Shown here piece after piece: positions 8,980-18,808 of a DNA stretch of 27,712 nt. The position numbers and the translations under genes are program-made. Every line of letters starts with the position of its first letter. The stretch's first letter is position 1. The stretch covers positions 1 to 27,712 of the forward strand of contig JACMJI010000029.1 of NCBI GenBank assembly GCA_014380705.1, in the 5' to 3' direction. This stretch comes from Gorillibacterium sp. (GTDB lineage: Bacteria; Bacillota; Bacilli; Paenibacillales; NBRC-103111). The notes below the pieces were generated by a model, which was given only the letters and a program-made list of their open reading frames with translations, was not told where the DNA came from and did no database searches.

Positions 8980-10278
8980 TTAATGATTATGTTCAGACTC
9001 GACCCAAACCATTTGACCCGCTACCATTGTGGCTACAGGCCATCCTCTAAGCTTCCAACCGCCAAATGGCGTGTTTTTTCCTTTAGATAGAAAAAGCTCT
9101 GGATTAACTTCTCTTTCTTCATCTATGTTGATGATCACAAGGTCCGCCGGACTTCCCGGTATAAGTTTTCCGTAGGGAAGACCAAATGTCTCAGCGGGTT
9201 TTGTCGTCATCTTCTCTAGCAAGAATGACAGCGTCCACCTGCCAGACATAACGAATGTCGTATAAAGCAGGGGGAAAGCCGTTTCGAAGCCAACGATACC
9301 AAATGGCGCGAGCAGCATCCCTTTAGCTTTCTCATCCGCACTATGCGGTGCATGGTCCGTGACAATAATATCGATTGTCCCATCCTGTAGCCCCTCGATT
9401 ACTGCCTGGACATCACGTAAACTCCGTAGAGGCGGGTTCATCTTCCAGTTGGCATCCATACCGGGGATATCCTCCTCCGATAGAATTAAATGATGCGGAC
9501 ATACCTCCGCGGTCACGTGAGTACCAACCTGCTTCGCTTGCCGTATCAAACGGACCGATTGCTCCGTACTTACGTGGCAGACATGGTAGTGAACACCCGT
9601 AGCTTCAGCTAGCAACACATCACGGCCTACATGGATCGCTTCTGATTCATTAGGAATGCCTTTCAAGCCATGTTTACGGGAGAAGCTTCCTTCGGCAACC
9701 GCTGCTCCCTCAACCAAGGAGCTATCCTCGCAGTGAGCTACAACTGTCATACCAAGCTCTGCGGCTCGAGCCATCGCATCCTTCATCATCTGAGCATTCT
9801 GTACGCCTACCCCGTCATCCGTAAAAGCCACAGCGCCCGCTTGTTTCAAAGCTGCAAAGTCTGTCAGCTCTCGACCTAATTCGTTCTTGGTGATGCTCCC
9901 GTAGGGAAGGACTCGCACAACACCTTCCTTCGCCGCTTTGTCCAGCACGCTCTGGATCAGTTCTGGCGAATCAATTACGGGCCTTGTATTTGGCATACAA
10001 GCGATCGTGGTAAAGCCGCCTTTTGCCGCTGAGCGTGTACCTGAAGAAATGGTTTCTTTATGTTCAAAGCCAGGCTCACGTAAATGGACATGCATGTCGA
10101 TAAAACCCGGTGCGACAAGCTTACCCTGTGCGTCGATGACTTGATGTTCGGTCAAATCAAGTGTAGCGATATCTTCCTCTGTAACAGCAACAATCTTTCC
10201 CTTGTCGATGAACACATGGTGAACATCCTTTCGGTCATTCGATCCGGCGATCCATCCGTTTACGATCCAAGTTCCCAT
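8980..10278 (-). CDS. pyrC: Dihydroorotase (type I)
   Basis: 432 aa. It cyclises carbamoyl aspartate to dihydroorotate, the third pyrimidine step, as a zinc amidohydrolase. The metal ligands follow the Bacillus pattern: His63 and His65 in [10 protein letters not shown], Asp155 in FTDDG, His182 in VAHCED, His235 in CHVSTE and Asp308 in VTDHAPH. This is the Asp-bridged bacterial type. A GGAGAGG ribosome binding site lies just before ATG 10278. It starts only 38 bases after the pyrR stop. In most relatives pyrB (aspartate transcarbamoylase, the enzyme making its substrate) or pyrP-pyrB lies in this gap, but here there is no trace. Confidence 0.97.
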   Translation of the reverse strand: MGTWIVNGWIAGSNDRKDVHHVFIDKGKIVAVTEEDIATLDLTEHQVIDAQGKLVAPGFIDMHVHLREPGFEHKETISSGTRSAAKGGFTTIACMPNTRPVIDSPELIQSVLDKAAKEGVVRVLPYGSITKNELGRELTDFAALKQAGAVAFTDDGVGVQNAQMMKDAMARAAELGMTVVAHCEDSSLVEGAAVAEGSFSRKHGLKGIPNESEAIHVGRDVLLAEATGVHYHVCHVSTEQSVRLIRQAKQVGTHVTAEVCPHHLILSEEDIPGMDANWKMNPPLRSLRDVQAVIEGLQDGTIDIIVTDHAPHSADEKAKGMLLAPFGIVGFETAFPLLYTTFVMSGRWTLSFLLEKMTTKPAETFGLPYGKLIPGSPADLVIINIDEEREVNPELFLSKGKNTPFGGWKLRGWPVATMVAGQMVWVESEHNH

Positions 10279-10316
10279 AGCCCTCTCCTTGCTTATTTAA
10301 ATTATCTTATAATGTA

Positions 10317-11087
<771 letters not shown>

Positions 11088-11093
11088 TTGGCA

Positions 11094-11122
11094 ATTATGA
11101 CATGCTCGTTCCAACTTGTCAA
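11094..11122 (-). promoter_or_regulatory. Sigma-A promoter of the pyr operon
   Basis: On the minus strand there is a perfect TTGACA (11122-11117), a 17-base spacer and CATAAT (11099-11094) with an extended TGT just before it. The expected start, near 11087, is about 23 bases before the PyrR loop. Confidence 0.85.
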
Positions 11123-11172
11123 TAAAAGCGAGAAGATTCCAGGCAAGATTTTATTGAAGATTTCCTGTAGAA

Positions 11173-11202
11173 TTGATAGACAGCGGGTGGATATGCTATA
11201 AA
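11173..11202 (+). promoter_or_regulatory. Probable promoter of dapH-ykuR
   Basis: TTGATA (11173-11178), an 18-base spacer and TATAAA (11197-11202) with an extended TGC. It diverges from the pyr promoter about 50 bases away. It leaves a 5' leader of about 135 bases before dapH that contains short hairpins (GTGATAGTCAC, TGACAACGTCA) but no lysine riboswitch that I can recognise. Confidence 0.55.
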
Positions 11203-11345
11203 GGATATAATGATTGTGGTGATAGTCACTGTCAGCTAGTATCCTTTGGAAATGGATCGCCTGCGTTTTTAATCAGACAGGTGCATTCCTCATGGTTTGA
11301 AGTTGACAACGTCATAGGGTCGCAACAAGAAAAGGAGAGAATATA

Positions 11346-12056
11346 ATGAGTGAAATGAACACGCATGAAATTATTGATTTTATTAAAAACAGTACGAAGA
11401 AAACGCCTGTTAAAGTATATTTGAAAGGTAAGCTTGATGAGATTAATTTTGGTTCAGACATCAAGGCTTTTTTATCCGGGACGAGCGGCGTACTATTCGG
11501 CGAATGGACAGTTATAGCTAAGCTCCTAGAGGATAACAAGGAAGCAATAGAAGACTATGTAGTAGAAAATGATCGCCGCAATTCCGCGATTCCTCTACTT
11601 GATCTTAAAGGAATCAACGCTCGCATCGAGCCAGGGGCTTTAATCCGCGATAAAGTTACGATTGGTAACAATGCTGTCATTATGATGGGCGCTATACTGA
11701 ATATCGGCGTAAGTGTTGGAGATGGAACCATGATCGACATGGGAGCCATTCTGGGTGGTCGCGTACAGGTTGGCAAAATGTGCCATATTGGTGCAGGTAC
11801 TGTCCTGGCTGGTGTCATCGAGCCTCCTTCAGCTCAACCCGTCGTCGTTGAAGACGATGTACTCATTGGTGCGAATGCTGTTGTGCTCGAGGGTGTGCGC
11901 ATTGGGGAAGGGGCCGTTGTCGCAGCTGGAGCTGTCGTTACAGGGGATGTACCTCCATTCACCGTCGTCGCAGGAATCCCGGCTAAGGTGATCAAACAGG
12001 TTGATGATAAGACGAAATCCAAAACCGAAATTTTGCAGGAGCTTCGTACCCTCTAG
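11346..12056 (+). CDS. dapH: Tetrahydrodipicolinate N-acetyltransferase
   Basis: 236 aa, the same length as B. subtilis YkuQ/DapH. It acetylates tetrahydrodipicolinate with acetyl-CoA, opening the acetyl branch of diaminopimelate and lysine synthesis. The N-terminal 85 residues are an alpha-helical domain. Residues of about 88-205 form a left-handed beta helix of hexapeptide repeats ([49 protein letters not shown]), ending [11 protein letters not shown] as in trimeric acyltransferases. A GGAG site lies 8 bases before ATG 11346. Forms an operon with ykuR, 44 bases downstream. Confidence 0.96.
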   Translation: MSEMNTHEIIDFIKNSTKKTPVKVYLKGKLDEINFGSDIKAFLSGTSGVLFGEWTVIAKLLEDNKEAIEDYVVENDRRNSAIPLLDLKGINARIEPGALIRDKVTIGNNAVIMMGAILNIGVSVGDGTMIDMGAILGGRVQVGKMCHIGAGTVLAGVIEPPSAQPVVVEDDVLIGANAVVLEGVRIGEGAVVAAGAVVTGDVPPFTVVAGIPAKVIKQVDDKTKSKTEILQELRTL

Positions 12057-12100
12057 TCACTATACGGTTTTTAAGCAATATGAGTCAGGAAGGGTATACC

Positions 12101-13243
12101 ATGACAACAACTGACAACAAGGTTCAACCTTTTATTGAACTTCGCAGGCTGCTGCACCAGATTCCTGAGGCAGGCTTCCAGGAATTTAAAACCCAAGCGT
12201 TATTGCTCGACTATTTGGCTCACTTACCACAGAATCGAATGGAGATTCGTTCGTGGAGAACGGGTGTACTTGTTCGGGTGAAAGGTCTTGCACCCAAGCA
12301 CACACTAGGCTATCGGGCGGATATGGATGGCCTACCCATTGAAGAGGAGACAGGTTACAGCTTTCGTTCCGAGCACCCGGGCTATATGCATGCTTGCGGA
12401 CACGACATGCATATGGCGATTGGGCTTGGAGTCCTCTCCCACTTTGTGCTTAACCCGATGAACGATGACTTGGTTGTGATCTTCCAACCTGCAGAGGAGG
12501 GTCCTGGAGGCGCATTGCCAATACTCGAAGCCGCTGAGCTTAAAGACTTTATGCCAGATCAGATTATCGCACTGCATGTTGCCCCTGAGTATAAGGTTGG
12601 TACGATTGCGACCCGGCCTGGGATTCTTTTTGCCAATACATCCGAGCTGTTCATTGATTTAATTGGAACGGGCGGTCATGCGGCTCTCCCTCATCAAGCG
12701 AACGATATGGTAGTGGCAGCCGCCCAGCTTGTCGGGCAGTTGCAAACCATTATTTCACGTAATGTTAGTCCGCTTGATTCTGCTGTTATTACGATCGGAC
12801 GAATCGAGGGTGGAACCAAGCAGAATATCATTGCAGAGAGAGCCCGGCTGGAGGGCACGATTCGAACCCTTTCAGCAGAATCAATGATAAGAATCAAAGG
12901 CCGAATCGAAGCTTTGCTCCATGGTATTGAAGCAGGGTTTGAATGTCAGACCCAATTGGATTACGGAGCGAATTATTTACAGGTGTACAATGATCCCACA
13001 CTTACTACTGAGTTCATGAGTTGGCTTAACGAGAATGGTACTGCGGAATTGATTGAATGCCGTGAGTCTATGACGGGTGAGGATTTCGGCTTCTTCCTGA
13101 AGGAAATCCCCGGATTTCTCTTCTGGCTTGGTGTAGAAACACTTTGCGGCCTGCACAATGCTAAGCTTATGCCAGATGAGCGGGCTATAGAGACAGCGAT
13201 TCATACCGTCACTGGCTACCTGAGCTGGAAGGGTAACCAATAG
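12101..13243 (+). CDS. ykuR: N-acetyldiaminopimelate deacetylase (M20 family)
   Basis: 380 aa from ATG 12101, which has AGGAAGGG 6 bases upstream; the ATG at 12080 lies before that site and is unlikely. It removes the acetyl group from N-acetyl-LL-diaminopimelate to give LL-diaminopimelate. The metal-binding signatures of M20 amidohydrolases are present: [15 protein letters not shown] (71-85), [10 protein letters not shown] (97-106), PAEEGPGGA and, near the C-terminus, MTGEDFGFF. The family also contains amino-acid and indole conjugate hydrolases. Placement directly behind dapH, as with B. subtilis ykuQ-ykuR, supports the diaminopimelate role. A bidirectional terminator follows. Confidence 0.93.
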   Translation: MTTTDNKVQPFIELRRLLHQIPEAGFQEFKTQALLLDYLAHLPQNRMEIRSWRTGVLVRVKGLAPKHTLGYRADMDGLPIEEETGYSFRSEHPGYMHACGHDMHMAIGLGVLSHFVLNPMNDDLVVIFQPAEEGPGGALPILEAAELKDFMPDQIIALHVAPEYKVGTIATRPGILFANTSELFIDLIGTGGHAALPHQANDMVVAAAQLVGQLQTIISRNVSPLDSAVITIGRIEGGTKQNIIAERARLEGTIRTLSAESMIRIKGRIEALLHGIEAGFECQTQLDYGANYLQVYNDPTLTTEFMSWLNENGTAELIECRESMTGEDFGFFLKEIPGFLFWLGVETLCGLHNAKLMPDERAIETAIHTVTGYLSWKGNQ

Positions 13244-13297
13244 CTTCTCTATACTATCCATCGCGGTTCTTTTTTCAGAACATCATTCTCTATATGC

Positions 13298-13342
13298 AAA
13301 AAAACCTTCCATTCGCCGTAACGGCCTAAGGAAGGTTTTTTT
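13298..13342. terminator. Bidirectional terminator between ykuR and rmuC
   Basis: CCTTCC (13305-13310) and GGAAGG (13330-13335) form a stem flanked by seven A's on the left and seven T's on the right, so it can serve both converging genes. The loop holds a second palindrome, GCCGTAACGGC (13315-13325). Confidence 0.9.
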
Positions 13343-13373
13343 GACTAAATTGTCATAGGCAGGCCGTATTCGT

Positions 13374-14645
13374 CTAAGCATCAAGCTTAAGTAATTCCTC
13401 GGCCTCTACAACAGGAAGCTCTTGCACCTTATTTAATTTGCGCTCGATGTTACGACTCTTACGAGCTGCGCTTTCGATACTATTGCTAGCTTCCTGCAGC
13501 TTCTTATGTGTCTTATCCAGGATATCACCGAAGTTTCCAAACTCTGTTTTTACCGCCCCAAGGAGCTGCCAAACATCACTGGAGCGTTTCTCTATTGCTA
13601 GGGTGCGGAAGCCCATCTGCAGACTGTTTAGCAGAGCACTTAGGGTAGTCGGTCCTGTAAGCACAACACGGCATTCACGTTGCAGCCATTCACTCAAGCC
13701 CGGTCGGCGTAATGCTTCTGCATACAAACCTTCTGTGGGTAGAAACAGAAGACCAAAATCAGTGGTATGAGGCGGATCGATATACTTGGTTTTGATGTCT
13801 TTCCCCTCTGCCTTTAATCGCGTCTCAAGCTGCTTTAAATGATGATTTACAGCCTCCAAATCTCCAGCTTCCTGAGCATCCAGCAAGCGTTGATAATCCT
13901 CTGTAGGAAATTTGGAATCCACAGGGAGCCAGATGATCCCGCCTGCTCCATCCTTAGAGGGAAGCTTTATGGCAAACTCAACTCGATCCGCACTACCCTT
14001 GCGAGTCGCTACATTCTGCTCATATTGATCTATGGTAAGTGTCTGCTCCAGCAGATTGCCAAGCTGAACCTCTCCCCATATCCCACGAGTCTTAACATTT
14101 GTCAGTACTTTCTTTAGATCACCGACACCAGAGGCTAGTGTCTGCATCTCTCCCAGTCCCTTGTGCACCTGTTCAAGCCGATCACTGACTAGCTTAAAGG
14201 ATTCTCCGAGACGTTGCTCTAGCGTAGCGTGGAGCTTCTCATCGACGGTCGCTCGCATCTGCTCAAGCTTGCGGCTATTATCGTCCTGCAGGTCCTTAAG
14301 CCTGTTCTCGACCGTCTCACGCAATTTATCCAGCTTAGCTTCCGTTGTGCCGAGTTGTTGCTTTTGGATATCCGATAGTTTATCCATAAAGGCAAGCAGT
14401 GTCCCGTTAAAGGCTTCCAGCTTGTGTCCCATTTCTTCTCGTGTTCTTCGATCCGACATCTGGATTTCATTCCGGCTAATCGAGAATTGATCTAATAAAC
14501 TCCGATCCATTCGATCAATCTGCTTCTCCAAAACAGAAAACGCCTCTCGACTTCCGTTGTCCACCAATTTGGGTTTGCGTACAATAACCACGATCAGAAC
14601 CAACATATTCAAAACCAGGGATATGATTAAAAGTCCATCCGTCAT
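13374..14645 (-). CDS. rmuC: RmuC family protein
   Basis: 423 aa from ATG 14645, with AGGAGG 8 bases upstream. The N-terminus is a single membrane helix (about residues 4-22). A long coiled coil follows (about 30-170, rich in Leu, Glu, Gln, Lys), and then the RmuC nuclease-like domain (about 175-400), with GIWGEVQLGNLLEQ, LPVDSKFPTEDYQRL and FLPTEGLYAEALRRPGL. In E. coli, RmuC limits recombination at inverted repeats; the biochemistry is poorly known. It stands alone between the diaminopimelate genes and interrupts their cluster on the opposite strand. Confidence 0.93.
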   Translation of the reverse strand: MTDGLLIISLVLNMLVLIVVIVRKPKLVDNGSREAFSVLEKQIDRMDRSLLDQFSISRNEIQMSDRRTREEMGHKLEAFNGTLLAFMDKLSDIQKQQLGTTEAKLDKLRETVENRLKDLQDDNSRKLEQMRATVDEKLHATLEQRLGESFKLVSDRLEQVHKGLGEMQTLASGVGDLKKVLTNVKTRGIWGEVQLGNLLEQTLTIDQYEQNVATRKGSADRVEFAIKLPSKDGAGGIIWLPVDSKFPTEDYQRLLDAQEAGDLEAVNHHLKQLETRLKAEGKDIKTKYIDPPHTTDFGLLFLPTEGLYAEALRRPGLSEWLQRECRVVLTGPTTLSALLNSLQMGFRTLAIEKRSSDVWQLLGAVKTEFGNFGDILDKTHKKLQEASNSIESAARKSRNIERKLNKVQELPVVEAEELLKLDA

Positions 14646-15298
14646 TAAGAGTACCTCCTATGTAGCCTAATAGCCTCTCCGTATTCGCCGAGGCAGATGG
14701 GACAAGGGTTTCCTCGCTCCACCAAATCTGACTTCCTCCTACTTTTGTAAGGGGATTTATTAATCAGTTAACTGGAAATTAGATTGCTTACCAAAAAGGT
14801 TGTGTTTGAAAAAAGTGTAGATGACCGCTGCGTTGGCGGATTATTCTTACGATCGCTGTTGCCCTCAGTTTTCCTGATTGTATTACGACTTTTATCGGTA
14901 GAAATCTGAATGGCAAAGCATATGCTTTCGAAGTAGTTTTCCACGGAAAACTTTTAGGCGAACGCTACGCTTCTTCAGAACAATCCGTCCCCTCCGCTTT
15001 CGTCTCCACAACTAGTGAGCACCTCAATAGTAATCGTTCATTTCTTTACAAACTTGGCATGTTCATCAGATCGATTGAACGTTCTGTTATAGTATAAGCG
15101 TATTTCACGAAAAGGGAAACATTTGTTCCTAGACCGCCCATTAGCGTCAATAATGATAGCTTTTTATAAATTCCTCCAGAGCATGGATAAATGCTGTCAT
15201 GGCAGTCTGAAATAAGTAAAAAACCTTCACCATAACGCGGCAAAGGTCAAGAAGGGTTGATGTCATTTTCGTAGATAAGTGAAATAGAACAACCAAAG
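14646..15298. other. 650-base non-coding region with dense palindromes
   Basis: I find no convincing gene here. From left to right there are GCCTC/GAGGC arms (14673-14677, 14690-14694), CCGC/GGCG arms near 14824-14838, and a perfect 14-base palindrome AAAGCATATGCTTT (14915-14928). Then come AGTTTTCC/GGAAAACT arms separated by 2 bases (14935-14952) and a GC-richer segment to about 15010 (reading GCGGAGGGGACGG on the minus strand). From 15217 lies the patA terminator. The block at about 14815-15010 looks like a structured or repeated element rather than random spacer. Confidence 0.5.
15217..15258 (-). terminator. Probable terminator of patA
   Basis: Arms AACCTTC (15222-15228) and GAAGGGTT (15251-15258) pair with one bulge. 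On the minus strand the stem is followed by six T's. It lies 40 bases after the patA stop. Confidence 0.6.
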
Positions 15299-16465
15299 CT
15301 AGACTGACGCGCTAAGCGACCTCACAAAACGCTCCAAGCGGTTAAACGATTCCTCAAGCTGTTCCATACCATAAGCATACGACAGACGAATATACCCTTC
15401 ACCATAGGCTGAGAATGCGTCACCCGGCACGACCGCAAGCTTCTCTTGCTCAAGCAGCCGCATTGTAAATTCCATTGAGGTCAGACCAAATTGGCTCACC
15501 GATGGAAAAAGATAAAATGCCCCTTCCGGTATTTCAAGAGGAAGACCCATACTTGCAAGACGGCGAATCGAATAATCCCTCCGCTTATGGTACTCCTCTC
15601 TCATAGGAAGCGCATCATCCATACCATTGGTCAAAGCCTCTAGTGCTGCATATTGACTGATGGAACTCGCACAGGTGACATGGTATTGATGGACCTTAAC
15701 CATCTGCCTGGTGATATACTCAGGTGCGCATGTAAAGCCAATCCGCCAACCCGTCATCGAATGGGATTTAGAGAGTCCATTGATCACAACTGTTTTCTCG
15801 CGCATACCGTTGTATGTTGCGATGGAACGATGCTTGCCCTCGTATACAAGCTCTGAGTAAATCTCATCAGAAATGACAAAGATCGATTTGTCACGTAAAA
15901 CATCAGCGATACCTGAGAGTGTGGCATCATCCAGAATTCTACCCGTTGGATTAGATGGAGTGCCGAGAATGACACAACGTGTCTTATCCGTTATTGCGGC
16001 TGATAGCTGCTCTGCTGTTATTCTGAAGCCTGTTCCCGTGGTATCCACATGAACCGGTGTTCCACCGCAAAGTCGAATCAGTGGCTCATACCCGGGATAA
16101 GCTGGAGCAGGAATAATGACCTCACTGCCTTCGGTTAGCAAGGTTTGCAAGGCGATTTCAAGGGCTTCTGTAGCACCTACCGTTACAAGCACCTCATGGC
16201 TGCCATCATAGGTCAAGTCGTACTTCTTGTGGAGAAAAGCCGCAGCCGCATGTCGAAGCTCTAGAAGGCCAGCATTATGAGTATAAACGGTTTTGTTGCC
16301 ATCGATCGCTTCCTTCGCCGCCTCCAAAATATGCGCAGGTGTAGGAAAATCAGGCTGACCTAGGGTCAGGGAAACGGCATCAGGGTAGCTTGCCGCGAGA
16401 TTTGCAATTTTACGAATACCCGAGATCTCAATTTCCTTTACCCGTGGATTTAATCGTTCTTCCAT
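15299..16465 (-). CDS. patA: PLP aminotransferase, probably N-acetyl-LL-diaminopimelate aminotransferase
   Basis: 388 aa. It is very close to B. subtilis PatA, beginning NPRVKEIEISGIRKIANL, with GQPDFPTP (36-43), YTHNAG, PAYPGYEP (121-128), SNPTG (171-175) and the PLP lysine Lys233 in INGLSKSHSMTGWRIGF, and Arg in the C-terminal GYIRLSYA. It belongs to fold-type I aminotransferases. PatA in B. subtilis is assigned the transamination of N-acetyl-2-amino-6-oxopimelate, the step between DapH and the deacetylase. Lying 2 kb from dapH-ykuR strongly supports that assignment here. It follows the rluD-family gene by 20 bases on the same strand, so it may be co-transcribed with lspA and that gene. Confidence 0.88.
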   Translation of the reverse strand: MEERLNPRVKEIEISGIRKIANLAASYPDAVSLTLGQPDFPTPAHILEAAKEAIDGNKTVYTHNAGLLELRHAAAAFLHKKYDLTYDGSHEVLVTVGATEALEIALQTLLTEGSEVIIPAPAYPGYEPLIRLCGGTPVHVDTTGTGFRITAEQLSAAITDKTRCVILGTPSNPTGRILDDATLSGIADVLRDKSIFVISDEIYSELVYEGKHRSIATYNGMREKTVVINGLSKSHSMTGWRIGFTCAPEYITRQMVKVHQYHVTCASSISQYAALEALTNGMDDALPMREEYHKRRDYSIRRLASMGLPLEIPEGAFYLFPSVSQFGLTSMEFTMRLLEQEKLAVVPGDAFSAYGEGYIRLSYAYGMEQLEESFNRLERFVRSLSASV

Positions 16466-16485
16466 TGTTCATCCCCCTGTCACGC

Positions 16486-17436
16486 TTACCCCGTTATACT
16501 ACGCAGACGGAGCAAGAGACGCTCAAAATCCTCCGGAAGCGGCGCAGTAAATTCCATATACTCACCCGTTCTAGGGTGCTTGAAACCGAGTACTGCCGCA
16601 TGTAATGCCTGTCCAGACAGTTCATTATCTTTAGGACGTCCATAATTTGGGTCTCCAACTAATGGATATCCAATATATTTCATGTGAACACGAATTTGGT
16701 GAGTACGGCCTGTCTCCAGCCTTAATTCCAGCATCGTGAATTGGCCGATACGCTCTAAAACAATAAAATGCGTAACAGCCAGCTTACAATTCCTCGGTGT
16801 CACTTTGAAAAGCTTTCGGTCACCAGGATCCCGACCAATCGGCGCATCTACTGTTCCTTTATCATGCGGAATGTTGCCATGAACCATAGCGATATATTTA
16901 CGAGTGACCGAATGCTCCTTCAATTGTGCGGCAAGTGAAGAATGAGCCAAATCATTCTTAGCTACCATAAGCAGCCCTGTTGTGTCTTTATCAATTCGAT
17001 GGACGACCCCGGGCCGCATCACCCCATTAATGCCAGATAGATCCTTACAGTGATGCAGCAAGCCATTAACCACTGTTCCATGATAATGACCTGGAGCGGG
17101 GTGAACAACCATCCCACGCGGCTTGTTGATCACGACCAAATCGGCATCCTCGTAGACGATTTCCAGATTTAGCTCCTCAGGGACAATCTCCATTGCCTCT
17201 GGCTCAGGTACCAGAACTGTAATATGGTCTTGATCTGCTACCTTATAGTTCGACTTGACAGGTGATCCATTTACAAGTACATGACCGTCCTTAATCCACA
17301 ATTGAACCTGTGAACGGGAGACCTCTGCTTCTATGGCTTCTGTAATATGCTTGTCGATTCGTTCTCCTGTATCCTCTGTAGCAACATGCCATTCTTCCCT
17401 ATCTGAATATTTAAGTTCCTTTGAGTTCTGATTCAT
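16486..17436 (-). CDS. RluD/RluA-family 23S rRNA pseudouridine synthase (YlyB-like)
   Basis: 316 aa from ATG 17436; the longer frame to 17487 lies inside lspA. Residues of about 20-80 are an S4 RNA-binding domain (ERIDKHITEAIEAEVSRSQVQ, DGHVLVNG). The catalytic domain follows, with the active Asp149 in VVHRIDKDTTGLLMVAK and LETGRTHQIRVHM further on. It converts uridines in the large rRNA to pseudouridine; the site is not deducible here. It overlaps lspA by 26 bases, as in the lspA-ylyB arrangement of B. subtilis, where pyrR comes next. Here patA follows instead. Confidence 0.94.
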   Translation of the reverse strand: MNQNSKELKYSDREEWHVATEDTGERIDKHITEAIEAEVSRSQVQLWIKDGHVLVNGSPVKSNYKVADQDHITVLVPEPEAMEIVPEELNLEIVYEDADLVVINKPRGMVVHPAPGHYHGTVVNGLLHHCKDLSGINGVMRPGVVHRIDKDTTGLLMVAKNDLAHSSLAAQLKEHSVTRKYIAMVHGNIPHDKGTVDAPIGRDPGDRKLFKVTPRNCKLAVTHFIVLERIGQFTMLELRLETGRTHQIRVHMKYIGYPLVGDPNYGRPKDNELSGQALHAAVLGFKHPRTGEYMEFTAPLPEDFERLLLRLRSITG

Positions 17437-17938
17437 GATTTTTATTGTTCCCTTCCTTTTCCCGGCGCCCAGAGATAAACGTATCAAGTATGATCAATGC
17501 AACGCCAATGGAGATAGCTGTATCTGCGATATTAAAAATAGGAAAAGTGTAATCCACATGGGCTCCAAAAATCGAGAAAACAAAATTAAATTGGAGAAAA
17601 TCCACAACTTCACCAGCTACGGCACGATCATAAAAATTACCGATAGCACCGCCAAGTAAACACCCTAATGCAGATGCCAAAAGCTTCTTTCTCTGTCGGA
17701 TGAGAATTCTCATGTAATAAATGATCCCGATGAGAACGACCGAAGTAATGGAAAGAAAAAACCAACGTTGCCCCTCAAGAATGCTAAAGGCGGCACCTGT
17801 ATTACGATGTGAGGTGATTAGAAAAAAATGTCCGAGTACGGGTACCTCTTGATAAAGCTCTAGGTTATGCGCGATGAGCCATTTCGAACCTTGATCAAGT
17901 AAAAAAACAATGAATGCCAATAAAAAATAATAAATCAA
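17411..17938 (-). CDS. lspA: Lipoprotein signal peptidase (signal peptidase II)
   Basis: 175 aa from a TTG at 17938 preceded by GAGGAGG at 7 bases. It is an integral membrane aspartic protease that cuts the signal peptide from diacylated prolipoproteins. Four membrane helices are visible (about 3-20, 60-78, 85-103, 133-155). The essential residues line up with those reported for B. subtilis: Asp15, Asn101 and Asp104 in GNFYDR, and Asn136, Ala138 and Asp139 in FNIADT. The C-terminal tail after 155 is charged and cytosolic, and it encodes the overlap with the rluD-family gene. Confidence 0.96.
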   Translation of the reverse strand: MIYYFLLAFIVFLLDQGSKWLIAHNLELYQEVPVLGHFFLITSHRNTGAAFSILEGQRWFFLSITSVVLIGIIYYMRILIRQRKKLLASALGCLLGGAIGNFYDRAVAGEVVDFLQFNFVFSIFGAHVDYTFPIFNIADTAISIGVALIILDTFISGRREKEGNNKNHESELKGT

Positions 17939-18070
17939 GCTCGTTCCTCCTCAAACCGGGACTTTTTTAGCTCGAATTGCAATAAGTTCCTTACTTCACA
18001 GTCAATTCTCCTGATGAACAACACCCTTTCCGCCAACACTAAGAGCATTGATGAAGGAGGGGATTGTATA

Positions 18071-18808
18071 ATGGGTCATTTATCACTTGAACAAAAGAAT
18101 ACACTCCACCAAGCATTGCTTCAAAACAAAGAGGAGCTTGATAAGCTTCTGGCTGATAGCCTTCATTTCGGCATGGCGGAATCTTTAGCCGAAAGAACTG
18201 GAGAATTGTCCGCTTATGATAACCACCCCGCCGATATCGCCTCAGAACTGTTTGAACGGGAAAAAGATCTTGCCTTAAGTTATCATGCCAGAAATGAACG
18301 TGGAAATGTAGATGCCGCACTCAAGCGAATAAATGATGATAATTATGGGGTATGCGCTTATTGTGGGGAACCCATTCCTTATGAACGCTTACAGGCTGTT
18401 CCAGAAACTGAATATTGCATCAAGCATACGCCTATTCAAACGGTTTCTGAGAATCGACCTATTGAGGAAAGCTTCCTGATGCCACCTTTTGGTCGAAACG
18501 ACTTTGACAAACGTTATAATGAAACCGAATTTGACAGTGAGGATGCTTGGCAGGCCGTTTCACAATGGGGAACATCGGACAGTCCCGCTATGACCGAGGA
18601 CCCGGGACTCGATTACGATTCCCTAACGATCGAAAGTGATGAGAATGTTGGTTATGTGGAGGATTTGGAAAGCTTCCTCGCCACTGACTTATACGGGACA
18701 GACACCTTCATTGTCCGCAACCATGCTTACTATTCTTACCTTGACCGTCAAGATGGTGATCCTTTGCTTGTGCCTGTTACAGATTCTGACGAGAATGATA
18801 ACGAATAA
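18071..18808 (+). CDS. TraR/DksA zinc-finger protein, YteA family
   Basis: 245 aa from ATG 18071, with GGAGGGG 8 bases upstream; the ATG at 18014 precedes that site. An N-terminal helical hairpin (1-90) carries DNHPAD (50-55), and a zinc finger follows with Cys95, Cys98, Cys116 and His119 (CAYC ... CIKH). The C-terminal 110 residues are acidic and match the extra region of YteA proteins (MPPFGR, EDAWQAVSQWGTS). DksA relatives bind the RNA polymerase secondary channel; YteA members are linked to sporulation. In B. subtilis a shorter DksA-like gene (ylyA) occupies this spot between ileS and lspA on the same strand as them; here the gene points the other way. Confidence 0.88.
   Translation: MGHLSLEQKNTLHQALLQNKEELDKLLADSLHFGMAESLAERTGELSAYDNHPADIASELFEREKDLALSYHARNERGNVDAALKRINDDNYGVCAYCGEPIPYERLQAVPETEYCIKHTPIQTVSENRPIEESFLMPPFGRNDFDKRYNETEFDSEDAWQAVSQWGTSDSPAMTEDPGLDYDSLTIESDENVGYVEDLESFLATDLYGTDTFIVRNHAYYSYLDRQDGDPLLVPVTDSDENDNE

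Noticed and set aside
11210..11239. 9-codon leader peptide upstream of dapH
   Set aside because: Its ATG lies at about the expected transcription start with no ribosome binding site, and the codons (Ile, Val, Thr, Ser) include no Lys to suggest attenuation.
11203..11345. Lysine riboswitch before dapH
   Set aside because: The conserved L-box core sequences could not be found in the leader.
14646..14760. Riboswitch or T-box before rmuC
   Set aside because: A GCCTC/GAGGC stem is present but no T-box core, terminator or known aptamer motif follows.
15046..15243. 65-codon minus-strand ORF in the patA-rmuC gap
   Set aside because: It starts at a TTG without a ribosome binding site, inside the patA terminator hairpin, and its composition shows no coding character.
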